From Quercus robur (lineage: Eukaryota; Streptophyta; Magnoliopsida; Fagales; Fagaceae): a DNA stretch of 64,000 nt. Under the pieces are notes generated by a model. The model was not told the origin of the DNA and ran no database searches. It saw nothing but the letters and a program-made list of their open reading frames with translations. The DNA lies in the NCBI RefSeq assembly GCF_932294415.1, contig NC_065538.1, positions 17,087,656 to 17,151,655 on the forward strand. Reading direction: 5' to 3'. Position 1 is the stretch's first letter. Every line of letters starts with the position of its first letter. Below, one piece after another: positions 32,955-44,000 of the stretch. The translations under genes were made by a program, and so were the position numbers.

Positions 32955-34294
32955 GTTCCCCTGCAGATAAAAGCAAATCCCCAAAACCCAGAACCAGACA
33001 GTCTTATGTTTCTCCCCCGATTCCTCCTCCTCCTAGCAGATTCCTCCCTTGCCCCTCTTTCACTTCACCCACTTTCTCTTCAAATAAATCTCTAGATAGA
33101 TCCCCATTAACTTGTAGTCCAAACCCTTTCCAACCACTCTCCCCCAGCCCCAATCCAACATCCAAACAGACTTATGCCCTACCCTCAACCTCCTCAACCC
33201 CTCCTTTAAAGAAACCATTTAATGTAGTTACATCTTCTTTTCCTCCTTTGGCCTCTCCTTCCAACCAACCAAAATATAGATCCTCTACCTCTCCAGAAAC
33301 CCAAACCCAAATCCCAAAAGAAGATCACAACATTGAAATCCCAAAAGACTCTTGGAATTTTATTTTGTGGATCGAACCAGAATACCAGCACATAAAAGAC
33401 ACCCTCTCCCTTGTCAGACAGCTCATACCCCCAAGATGGGAACATCCCAAGATAGAAACTTTTAAGACCCAGACATTTTATAAGCATATTTTAGTAGATA
33501 CAGACTCAATCTTAGTTACACATATGCCTTGTTCCCAGGAACCAAATAGAATTGGTTATTCTAAAGTTGTTATAAAATAGATTCTCACCCCTTCTCAGTG
33601 GAAGGCACAACCTTGGATCACCAGGAACTTTTCTATACCTTTTGAGCCTCAGTTTTATAATTATTATGACTATATGGAAGCTTGGGATAGATTCCTTTTA
33701 TTCCAAAATAATATTAACAGGCATACTTGGTTTTTTCGGTTTGATATGTACAGAAAGAAAGACATGATGATTCCAAGATGGTTCATTGACTGGTGGAATT
33801 CCTATGGTCCTGAAGCTATGATTCTTCCCCCTGATCTTTTAAAAGCTTATGAGACTTTCAAGAAAGAACCTAACATACTGCATCTTAGGGATTTCCCACA
33901 TCTTTTACAGTTCTTTTACAGATTTCCAGATCTCCCATGGATCATTAGATGGGAATACAAGATAGAAAAGCATCCCCAGTATCCTTTTCCTATGCTCGCC
34001 AAAAAGTTTAAATTAAAATGGTGGAATAAGTTTAATTTTGATCATATTTGCCAAGAATTACAGAAAAAGACCTCTTCCTCCCAGACAGAAAGTTCTAATT
34101 TCTTTTTAGAAAAGAGTCAAGTTCAGTGCCAGCTTACCTCTGTTTCAGACAGAAGACAGCTTAAAAAGCAACTGCTTGAAGCTGCATCACAAATATCAGA
34201 CGATGAAGATGACACAGTAATGGAATCCTCTTCTCCAAACTACAGAACTCATCCAGAAGCATTTCAAGATTCCCAAGACCCCTATGACATGTGA
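32951..34294 (+). pseudogene. Unassigned Pro-rich/Trp-rich pararetrovirus 3' ORF, copy B
   Basis: One frame of 447 codons, broken once by TAG at 33578-33580. N-terminal ~140 residues are Pro/Ser-rich (SPPIPPPPSRFLPCPSF). The middle is aromatic-rich (WNFILWIEPEYQ; WFIDWWNSYGPEAMILPPDL; LPWIIRWEYKIEKHPQYPF). The tail is acidic (SDDEDDTVMESSSP). No enzymatic motif or membrane segment. Its ATG overlaps the RNase H stop, so it was probably made by coupled termination-reinitiation. It occupies the position held by a different ORF in copy A; its 3' end recurs in fragment D (about 49710-49760). Function unknown; late caulimovirid ORFs include transactivator/inclusion-body and coat-associated proteins, but I cannot assign it. 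Confidence 0.6.
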
Positions 34295-35036
34295 CAGATA
34301 AGACAAAAGAAGACAAGAGACGAAAAGATAAAATGACAGAATGCAGACAGATATTTTGACAGAATATTATTCGTACGCAGATTCTCACAGATAGAAAAGT
34401 TACTGTTCACCAGCATGCATACCCGGACAGACTGCCAGATAGACTATTATTGTTCAAGATAGACTTTTACTGTTCAAGATTCTACTGACAGATTAACTTG
34501 AGTTCACTTCACTTAACTCAGGTTACTTTTGAAGACTTACCATGGTTCACTTCATCTATAAAAGGACAGACTCCGAAGACAGAAGACAGGTCCAGAACAA
34601 AGGTCCAAATTTACAGGTCCAAAATTTCCATTTCAATTCCAAGGTCCAATAGATCCAAGATAGCTCTCTTCCTCAGAAAGACTTTAGCTTTCCCTTTCCC
34701 TCTCTAAAAGACTTTTGTACTTAACTTTCATTTGTAATCTTGTAACCTTACCTTTCCAGACAGACAATCTTGTAACCCTTTACAGATTTTACTTTGTAAT
34801 CTTGTAACTTTTCAGACAGTTTTTATTTTCAAAGCTTGTAAGAAAGACAGAAGTTTTTAGTTTTAATCAAAGACAGAAGTTTTTTCAAGTAAGATTTTAT
34901 TTGTTTCAGTTTTCATATTCCATACCCTGTTTTAATTTATTTTGACTATATCTATTTTGCTATTCTCTTCTTTATCAACTATTTTATCATTGTTTATGCT
35001 TCCATATTACTGCTGTGCTCTCTCCTGGGTAGTCAA
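34295..35036 (+). promoter_or_regulatory. Pararetrovirus 3' region with promoter, copy B/C junction
   Basis: Near-identical to 29028-29828 from about 29205 on: TTACTGTTCAAGATAGACTT repeats, TATA box TATAAAAGG (34557), TTGTAATCTTGTAAC words (34733-34808), ending TAGTCAA before the primer site. Confidence 0.68.
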
Positions 35037-35399
35037 TGGTATCAGAGCCATGGATGGTACGTGTACGAGTTTTATTTCTTTGCAATTAAGAAGTTACTAG
35101 GAACTTATATTACTACATAGCCACTACTTGCTCCTTGTTAGCATTGGTCAGCCTAGAGACTCATTGGCAAACCATAGTTTCGCGTTGGTCAGCCCCTTTG
35201 TTGTAGTCGACGAACAGGCTTGTGTTTGGGTGGTCCTGCAATGGAGTTTCCCGAGGAGGTGGTCCCGATAGCAAGGATACCAGTGGTTAGTAATAGTTCC
35301 ACCAGTAATTATTAATTGCTTAGAGATAAAATGAATATGTTTAGTCGCTCATTATTTGTTGCTAAGACACACTTAGGTCAGGCACACACTAATCTGAAC
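35037..35399 (+). other. Primer site and leader, copy C
   Basis: TGGTATCAGAGCCATGG at 35037-35053, then the shared leader to CACACACTAATCTGAAC. The ATG at 35400 is preferred to an in-frame upstream start near 35331 because copy B uses the same context. Confidence 0.78.
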
Positions 35400-36140
35400 A
35401 TGGAAAGTGATAAGATAGTTAATTCTGATGAATTTAGCATGAAAGATATAGACAAAAATTTATTAGAATGGAATAAATGGAATATACCAACTGAAAGAAC
35501 TGATAAAATCTACAGACAGACTACTTTTTCTAAATTATCTTTTTTGACGGATTACACTATAAAAACTGTTGAAAGAACTTACTCTTTATTTAATGAATAT
35601 GAAACAATTCAGTTATTCTCAATAGATTCAATTGACAGACATAGACAAAAATATGCATTTTTACATGTTGGTTTGGTTCAAGTAGCTATTAAACCATTAA
35701 CAAGAGAAGCTTTAAATGCAAGTGTTTTACTTTGCTTAAGAGATGACAGACATTTAAGATTTGATGACTCACTCCTTGGAATGATGGAAACAAGTCTACA
35801 TAAAGGACCAGTATATTTTAATTGTTATCCTAACTTTGCTTTAAGCCTATCTGACAGAAATATTATGGATGCTTTAACTCTAAATGTAAAAACAAATGGT
35901 TATTACATGAAAGAAGGCTCAGAACCTTTAGCTACTATTTATAGAATTTATTATAAACTAATGAAAACCACTTTAGACCCTGAATCCATAGTTGACCCTT
36001 CCCCTAAAGGACAGACTCTCCTTATGCAAGCCTCAACCCGGAATACTAGATTACGGGTACCTCAACAAATACAGTGGAAAGATATAACCCTTCCTGAAAG
36101 ATGGCAACTTGAAGCTATTGCCCCCACACCTAAAATATAA
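35400..36140 (+). pseudogene. Pararetrovirus movement protein (30K superfamily), copy C
   Basis: N-terminus MESDKIVNSDEFSMKDIDKN, then the caulimovirid movement-protein core: FLHVGLVQVAIKPLTREAL, NASVLLCLRDDRHLRFDDSL, LHKGPVYFNCYPNFALSLSD, ILDALTL-type segment (IMDALTLNVKTNG). The conserved strand with LRDDR and the GPVYFNCYPNF strand are clear. This family forms tubules or modifies plasmodesmata for cell-to-cell movement. The frame stops at TAA 36138-36140 after IAPTPKI, and the same frame continues downstream, so it was the N-terminal part of a longer polyprotein. Confidence 0.8.
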
Positions 36141-36782
36141 AACACTGAACCAGACTTCATAGCCCAAAATACAGATGGTACAGTTATTATTTCTTTTAAT
36201 AATAATGATAGATATACTGATAGTCTCATAAGACCTAGTAGTTCTACAGGTAGAAAGACCCCTATGATGTTTACCCCTAGAAGTTCCTTTTCCTCTAGGA
36301 CACCTTTCTCTGATTCCAGACCTTTACCTCCCCAAAATCTTCCTCCAGTTATACACCTTCCCCCAATAAACACTAAGAAAACCCCTGTTCAAACAGAGCC
36401 AGCTTATTATCCGACAGATACCACACAACCTACCCCTAATGTTCACCAACCTCTTTATCAGCCCCAACCTCAACCTGACTCTCCTACCCACACAGATATA
36501 TTAGGATTTACAGATGATAGACAAATTAATGTTTTATCTAAAGAATTTATTTTAGATAAAGAACTACTAAAATATGATTACTTAAAACCTGAAAATAATG
36601 ACAGAAAGAACCAATTTTTTGAAGAATATAATGAACATGAAAGAAAAAATTTAAGAACTAAGTATTTTGAAATGATGACAAATTTACAGACACACTTTAG
36701 TTTCTTTGACTTTTTGGACTATCATAACAAAAAGATGTGTAATAGAGAAAGTATCATCATGGACAAAGACAGAAAATCATGA
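36141..36782 (+). pseudogene. Pararetrovirus linker to coat protein N-terminus, copy C
   Basis: In frame with the movement protein. After GTVIISFNNNDRYTDSLIRP comes a Pro/Ser/Gln-rich segment (FSSRTPFSDSRPLPPQNLPP; QPLYQPQPQPDSPTHTD), then a charged helical part (FEEYNEHERKNLRTKYFEMM). The frame ends at 36780-36782, and the coat protein continues in another frame from about 36706, so there is an indel in the overlap. Disordered linkers of this kind separate movement and coat domains in single-ORF caulimovirids. Confidence 0.65.
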
Positions 36783-38145
36783 GAAAGTGTATCAGACTTA
36801 TCCACCATTTGAATCAATTATATTGAGTCAAAATAGTGGAGTCCAAGTTTTGGCTACACCTATCAAAAGACCCAGTCTAAGTGATGATAATAAGAATCTA
36901 GACAGTATAATTCAACAGAACAATTACACCAATACTTATCTAAAAACTATTGGTCAAAAGCTACAAGATATAGAAGACAGAATAATACCCCCTTCTACTT
37001 CCATAAAAAAAGAAAACACGTCTAATACCCCTTTATTTGTCCCTCATGAGATACCTCCTCACCGTAGAGCACCTTTAAAGAAACCCATGATAGAGAAAAC
37101 TGATAATCTACTTAATGAAATAAATAAAAAATTAGACTTAATGAAATTAGAATCATTAAAGGATATGGAGCCATTAGAAAATAAGAATATTATAACATTA
37201 AATACAATAGGAAGAACTGACTCTTCAGAGGATGAAGAATCAGAAGACAATCAATTGATAGATTTGACAGACATAAATAATTTGGAATCACAATTCACAG
37301 ATAAATTACAGATTAATAAATTAACTTTAGCATCTTCATCACAAGATCGTAAAAAAGGAAGAATTGAAGATTTATACCCCAGAAAGAATTGGTATCCTAA
37401 ACCTACTCCCCCTGATTTACAATTTGAAGAAGGACATACTTATGTTAATTCATCTTATTCGCCAGATTTAATTTATGAATGGAATATTGATGGAATGTCA
37501 GAATATGAAATAATAAACCTTTTACATGAAATGACTTTGCTCACTAATGTTTATAAAAATCATGGAAAACAGGATCATCAGATAGCTCATTTAATTGTCA
37601 CTAGTTTTACTGGCCAGTTGAAAGGTTGGTGGGATCATTATTTAAATAATGATGACAGAAATGGAATATCGACAGCTATTAAAAGAGAAACAGATGGAAG
37701 TGTTATAATGACAGATAGACATCATTCACAAGATGCAGTTAATACTTTAATTTTTACTATAACTAAACATTTTGTTGGTGATCCCAATCAATATAAAGAA
37801 AGAGCTTCAGATGTTTTAATTAATTTAAGATGTCCACAACTTTCAAATTTTAGATGGTATAAAGATGTTTTTATTTCAAAAGTTTTAAGTATGAATGATT
37901 GTCAACAGTCCTACTGGAAAGAAAAATTCATTGCTGGTTTACCCTATTTCTTTGCTCAGAAAGTTAGACTTGATATAGTTAATAATGACGGAACTATAGA
38001 CTATCCTAGCCTAACATATGGAGATATAATATCTTCAATTAATAAAATAGGTTTATGGCTATGTAATGACTTAAGGCTAAAAAACCAGATAGAAAAAGAA
38101 AAAAGATTTGCTAAAAAAGAGCTAGGAACTTTTTGTGAGCAATAA
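36706..38145 (+). pseudogene. Pararetrovirus coat protein, copy C
   Basis: 479-aa frame. The N-terminal half is charged, with coiled-coil-like NNYTNTYLKTIGQKLQDIED and an acidic DSSEDEESEDNQLIDLTD stretch. The second half is the capsid core: YEWNIDGMSEYEIINLLHEM, HLIVTSFTGQLKGWWDHYLN, NTLIFTITKHFVGDP, WYKDVFISKVLSMNDCQQSY, WKEKFIAGLPYFFAQKVR. These match the general caulimovirid/gag capsid layout (GxLKxWW; EKFIxGLP). It ends at TAA 38143-38145 by a frameshift. The basic tail and zinc knuckle follow in the next frame. Confidence 0.78.
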
Positions 38146-39146
38146 TTGCTCCCTCTAGGAAAAGAAGAAAAGAAAAGAAAGATGACAGAAGTGATAGATA
38201 TAAGGACAATAATAGAAGATATTATAAAAGTAAGTCTAAAGACAAGAAAGAAGAATCCAAAAGAAAGAAACATGATAGACGCAGGGAAAGTGACATTATT
38301 TGCTTCAAATGTGGGAAAAAGGGACACACTAGCAGATACTGTAACTTTCAAAGACAGATAAATAAACTTGATATATCAAGAAAATTAAAGGATAAATTAA
38401 TGAGTATAATAGAACTGACAGATAGTGATGAAACAGATAATGGAATTCACCAGATAGATAATAGTAACAACACTTCATCATCCTCTACAGATGTTTCTTC
38501 ATATGATGGAAATATTCAGTTATGTAACTGTAATAATCCTGATAATTGTTATTGTAAAAGAAAATTAAAAATATGTGTCTTAACAAAACAAGAAGACATA
38601 ATAATGGATTTGATAGATAAACTTCCAGACCTAAAATCTAAAAAAGATTATTTATCTAAATTAAAAGAATCTTTAACTGAACCTGATAGATTTGAAATAG
38701 ATCTAAAAGATTATAAGTCAACTTATAATTTTACTGAAATTACTGATAGAGTTAAACCCAATAAACCTATAACTGTGACAAATCTACAGACAGATATTAA
38801 TAACCTAAAAAATGAACTAAAAAAATTAAAATCAGAAAATTTCATATTAAAAGGCATGGTTGAACAGATAACTGTGCAGGTAATTAGCATAAAAGATAGA
38901 ATTAAATATTGTAATGAACCTCTGACAGACTCCTCTCTTCTTGACAGACATAATTATATTAATGAAAGTTCTCATAAAGAAGATGATAAAGATGAATTTT
39001 TAAATATAATTGACAGAATGATATTTCAAAAGTGGTACACAGAGATAACTTTGGTAGTTCATAAAGAATTTTCATTAATTGTTATTGCCCTTGTTGATTC
39101 AGGTGCTGATATGAATTGCATACAAGAAGGATTAATACCCTCTTAA
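38146..39146 (+). pseudogene. Pararetrovirus zinc knuckle and protease N-terminal half, copy C
   Basis: After the frameshift the frame reads a Lys/Arg-rich tail (SRKRRKEKKDDRSDRYKD) and the CCHC knuckle CFKCGKKGHTSRYC (38301-38342), the RNA-binding motif at the end of caulimovirid coat proteins. It continues through an acidic Ser-rich spacer, a Cys-rich patch (CNCNNPDNCYCKRK) and a coiled-coil stretch (NNLKNELKKLKSENFILKGM) to the protease active site VDSGADMNCIQE (near 39100). A frameshift at about 39140 ends the ORF. The Cys patch between knuckle and protease is unusual. Confidence 0.75.
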
Positions 39147-39560
39147 GTATTATGAATCAACAACAGACAGATTAACTCAGGCTAATGGTGACAGACTTAA
39201 AATAAGTAATAAACTAACCAAGGCATATATATATAATAATGGAATCAAGTTCAGAACACCTTTCTTTTTAACAGATAAGTTGTCCTCTAAAGTTATATTA
39301 GGAAATCCTTTTTTGGCTTTAATCTACCCTTTCTTCACGATAGATAATGGAATATGTACTAATATTAGTACATATTTTAAAGACAGAAGTTTTCTTTAAG
39401 TTCCTCCTAGTCCATTCCCCAAAGATATATACTTATTGAAAGAAATTTCCATCTCAAAAGATAAAAGTGATGATGAGATTCCTACAATGACAGACTTAGT
39501 GATAGATGATGATGAGATTCCTACAATGGTAGATAATACTATTCTACCCAGTAGCAGTAG
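39147..39560 (+). pseudogene. Pararetrovirus protease C-terminal half and end of copy C
   Basis: Frameshifted continuation: LTQANGDRLKISNK, SSKVILGNPFLALIYPFF, with a TAA near 39400, then PFPKDIYLLKEISISKDK and a short acidic repeat (DDEIPTM twice). RT, RNase H and 3' genes are absent. Viral homology fades at the microsatellite near 39565. Confidence 0.65.
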
Positions 39561-39588
39561 TACTTAAGTATATATATACTTAAGTATG

Positions 39589-39635
<47 letters not shown>

Positions 39636-39909
39636 GTATATATATAGAAAAAAAAAAAAAAAAAGAAGAAGGGAGATTTCCTACTTTTGTTGACTATTCT
39701 AGTCTTTCCTTTGTTCCTACGTATCTTTCCATCATTTCTCTTATCCCTTTGCCAAGATTTTTGTCTTGTACTATAGGTTCATGACTTTTAGTTTATTCTT
39801 GTCCTTTCTCATCATATATTTTACCATTTCATAATAACCTTTAATTAGTTAATTTTAAAATTAACGGTCAATTGCCTGGCAAGCAAGATAGCCATTCTAA
39901 GGCTAAAAT
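39561..39909. other. (TA)n(TG)n microsatellite and copia insertion flank
   Basis: Alternating TA, then TG, then TA repeats (about 39567-39647) and an A-run (39648-39664), followed by AT-rich sequence with no coding. The last five bases, AAAAT (39905-39909), are the copia target duplication. Confidence 0.65.
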
Positions 39910-41008
39910 TGTAAGGTTGAATTTATTCAACCATCTAATTGGCTTTATTCCGTGCCAAATTTGCTTGTAATTCAGCATTTAGTAATCCTGTATTTAGGTG
40001 GGATTGTTGTAAGGGTAGTGAGTGAGATAGTGTGAAGATTGCTCAAGAGTGTGCAAGAAAACAGAGTGTCACGGCTGGGACTCGCGGCTTCAACCCGCCA
40101 GAAGATGCACACGTGCCAAGCATGCTGGAAGATGAACAGTCATGCTAGCTGGAGCACTACAGGACAAAACAGGACAACTGGCCATACGGTTAACTCGCGA
40201 CTGGAACTCGCGACTTAGTCAAGCCGCGAGGTCAAGCCGCGAGCCACCCCTGTTTTGGAAAAACCTGACGTTTCGCATTCCTCTTCACTCCAGTATAAAT
40301 ACCCTTTTAACCCACGATTAAAAGGGAGCTTCCAGAGAGAATTTTGAGAGAGAAACCCTAAAGAAAAACCAGATTGTTTCACCCACAATCTCTACCTTAG
40401 AGTCTCATCAAATTCCCTCACTCTCTTCCTTTCCATTGTCAAATCCTTGAGAGGCATTATACCAAACCTGGTTCTCACCATTATCATCTCTGTGAGACAG
40501 ACGTTTGGGGTTCTGGGAAGCAGTTAGGAAGGAGCCAATATTCATTGGTTGATGCTATGGTGTAGTAGCGGAATCTGGAAAGCTAGAAAAGAAAAAGGTT
40601 CGGCGCAACCTCGTTGGAGCAAGAAGCTTGGAGGGCTTAGGTGCATTGGGTAGATTAGGCTTGGAGGGTCTATTGCTGTCCTTGTATCCCAACTGTATTT
40701 TCTAGTGGATTGATTACCACTTGGAGGGCGGCGGAGAGGTTTTTCGCCGAGGTCTTCGGTTTCCTCTTCAATAACACATCCGGGTGTTATCTCTGTGTTT
40801 GCATCTTCCTTCCTCTCTATCTCTGCCTTTACATTATCTGCTGTGGTTTATTTTGTTGTGGCTTAGATAGTTGTTTAATCAATTCCATATTATAGCATAT
40901 GTTAAGTTTCCGCACACTAGTTGTTTAACATATTGCGTGTGTTGATTAAATTAGTTTTTGGGGGTCTAAACGTTCAAAAGTGTTTTTGTACACGTTTTTG
41001 AACTTTCA
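39910..41008 (+). repeat. 5' LTR of the copia element
   Basis: TGTAAGGTTG...GAACTTTCA. Contains TATAAATACCC (about 40293) and a cluster of CGCGA/TCGCG words (about 40070-40245). 1099 bp; lacks the 12 bp GGTGGACTCGCG present in the 3' LTR. Confidence 0.92.
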
Positions 41009-41010
41009 AT

Positions 41011-41025
41011 TGGTATCAGAGCGGG
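41011..41025 (+). other. Met-tRNA primer-binding site of the copia element
   Basis: TGGTATCAGAGCGGG, 2 nt after the 5' LTR. Confidence 0.88.
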
Positions 41026-41077
41026 TACACAGCTGTTTGGTTTCATTACCATTTGTGTGATCCTAGACCCCTGAGTT

Positions 41078-44000
41078 GTGGTTGTTGTTTTTGTTTATAC
41101 CATGCTGAATTGTAGCTCAAGTGTTTGTGAAAATGTCTCTATGCATATGACTGAAAGGTGTCTTACTGATGACCTTGTAGAGTTATTAAAAACTAAGAAA
41201 CATGCTAGAGTTTTTGTTCACATGCTGAAATTTCTTGAGAATCAGAATCTTGTCTTACACAGTAGCATATCTGAATCAAAATCATTGATTAAGAAATATA
41301 AAAGAAAGAATAGAATGTTGTGTGAGATGATTGAGAATCTGAAAATGAAAAATCAATCTAAAAGTAGCATGAAACCTGATGATGAGTTTGTGTTTGAAGG
41401 TCAAGATTGTCTGTCACATGTGAACCTATTTGTGCATACCTCATTAAAGGTGTTTAATGCATGTTTGTGGTATCTTGATAGTGGGTGTTCTCGCCATATG
41501 ACAGGGGATAAGTCACTGTTTAAGTCACTCAAAGAAAAGGTGGGTGACTATGTGACCTTTGGGGATGGAAGCCATGCTCAAGTCCTAGGCAAAGGAACCA
41601 TCGAGATACCCGGTTTGCCTCTGTTGAAAGATGTGCTGTTCATAAAAGGGCTGAAGGCGAATTTGCTGAGCATCACTCAAATTTGTGATGACGACTTCCT
41701 GGTACAATTCTCCAAGAAAGGATGTTTGATCATCAATAAAGAGGGGATTCAGGTTTTGGAAGGAAATCGGACTACGGATAACTGTTATGGAATAGTTCCC
41801 ACGGCACCAATATCATGTAGAAGTGCTCGGGTGGATATGTTGGAGCTGTGGCATCACAGATTTGGGCATGCCAACTTCAAACAAGTAGCCAAAGTCTCCA
41901 AACTTGAAGCAGTCGAGGGACTTCCTAAGTTTGGAAAAGTAAAGAAGACCATTTGTGGTGCATGTCAAATGGGGAAGCAAACTAAGGCAAGTCATCACAA
42001 GGTAAATGTGATAGCCACCTCTCGTTGTTTGGAGTTACTTCATGTTGATCTGATGGGGCCCACCAGAACTGAAAGCCTAGGGGGAAAAAGATATATTATG
42101 GTCATTGTGGACGACTACTCAAGATACACTTGGGTTGAATTCCTTAGAGAAAAATCAGAAGCTTGTGAGAGGCTGGAGATTCTGTGCAAGAAACTACAAA
42201 ATGAAAAGGGGATTCCAATAGCCAAAGTTAGAAGTGATCATGGGAGAGAATTTGAGAATGCAAGATTCGAGTCCTTCTGTGAGAAGAATGGTATTAAAAG
42301 AGAGTTTTCAGCTCCCAAAACTCCACAACAAAATGGAGTGGTAGAGAGAAAAAATCGTGTGATTCAGGAGATGGCAAGAGTCATGTTGCTTAATAAGCAA
42401 ATACCTCAAAATTTTTGGGGAGAAGCTGTCAACACCTCGTGTCACATTGGCAATAGGATTTTCTTTCGAGCTGGTACAAAGAAGACTGCATATGAGATAT
42501 GGAATGAGAAGAAGCCTAAAGTGAAGTATTTCCGGGTATTTGGAAGTAAATGTTATATCTTAAATGATCGAGAGAATCTTGGGAAGTTTGATGCAAGAAG
42601 TGATGAGGGTATTTTTCTTGGCTACTCTACTACAAGTCGAGCATATAGAGTGTTCAACAAGAGAACAAAGACTGTGATGGAATCCATAAATGTCAAGATT
42701 GATGATGCCTTACCTAAGGTGGAAATGATTGATGATGTAGAAGGGCCGAGCACCGAAGAGCCTGATGTTGAGGTAGAAGCTTTGGATATAGAAGGTGAAG
42801 AACCTATACCAGAAGTAGAATCGACTCCCATCAACCCAAGAAGGGAAACGAGATCGATGTCTAGAACTTCAAGTCCTCTTACTCCTCCAGAAGTTCATCC
42901 TCCTATCTCTCGTAGTGATGAAGTTTCCACTTCAAAAAGGCCTTCCTCAAGAATTCTCAAGAATCATCCGGAAAGTAATATCATAGGATCACTTGATGAC
43001 GGTCTTCGCCTCAGGAAAGGAAATATTCTGCTAGCCAATCATGTAACATATCACTGTTATCTTGCACAGTTTGAACCAAAGAGGGTTGAAGAGGCTCTTC
43101 TAGATGAGAATTGGGTTGAATCAATGCATGACGAGCTGAATCAGTTTGTGAGGAATGACGTGTGGGAACTTGCTCCACGGCCTGAGAACGTTCATGTTAT
43201 AGGCACAAAGTGGATTTTTAAAAACAAAACTGATGAAGATGGAGAGATAATTCGAAACAAGTCTCGGTTGGTGGCTCAAGGCTACACACAAGTAGAAGGG
43301 GTGGATTTTGATGAATCATTTGCTCCGGTGGCAAGACTCGAATCCATTCGAATCCTCATGTACATTGCGTGCACTTTGAAGTTCAAACTTTATCAAATGG
43401 ATGTTAAGTGTGCTTTTCTGAATGGATATCTAAATGAAGAGGTTTTTGTTGAGCAACCAAAAGGATTTGAGGATCCTCATTTTCCAGATCATGTATTAAG
43501 ATTGAAGAAAGCACTGTATGGTTTAAAACAAGCGCCTAGAGCCTGGTACGATCGTCTTACACATTATCTTCTAGATAGAGGTTTCAAGAGAGGGTATGCT
43601 GATCGAACTCTATTTGTCAAAAATGATGAAGATTATCTCCTTGTGGCACAAGTCTATGTTGATGACATAGTGTTTGGAGCAACTATCGAAGATCGTGCTA
43701 CTGAATTTTCTGAGGAGATGAAGAAGGAGTTTGAGATGAGCATGGTGGGGGAGCTCACATTCTTTTTGGGTCTTCAAGTCAAACAACAGAAGGAGGGTAT
43801 ATTTGTATCTCAAGAGAAGTATGCCAGAAATATTGTCAAGAAGTTTGGCCTAGACTCCAAAAAACATGCCTCCACTCCCATGAGCTCTTCCACTAAACTG
43901 AATGTGGATTCATCAGGAGTTGAAGTAAGTCCCACATTGTATAGGAGCATCATTGGAAGTCTGCTCTACCTTACAGCAAGTAGACCGGACATTGCTTTCA

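Larger units (their letters stand above)
26003..39560 (+). mobile_element. Tandem endogenous pararetrovirus array (Caulimoviridae-like), three defective copies
   Basis: Three head-to-tail units are defined by Met-tRNA primer sites (TGGTATCAGAGCCATGG at 29829 and 35037) and near-identical leader and 3' regions: A 26003-29828, B 29829-35036, C 35037-about 39560. Together they encode a 30K movement protein, coat protein with zinc knuckle, aspartic protease, RT and RNase H. I see no integrase. Seamless unit junctions fit integration of circular or concatemeric viral DNA rather than LTR retrotransposition. Each copy is deleted differently and carries stops and frameshifts. The genus cannot be assigned by eye. 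Confidence 0.82.

Noticed and set aside
29205-35053. Shared 3' regions of the viral copies as LTRs of a retrotransposon (GTCA + A + TGGTATCAGAGCC looks like LTR end plus PBS)
   Set aside because: No integrase, a 30K movement protein is present, the RT is caulimovirid-like, and units join without TSDs; tandem pararetrovirus fits better.
40710-40895. 61-aa ORF also found at 49204-49389
   Set aside because: It lies inside both LTRs of the copia element and merely repeats with them; no domain.
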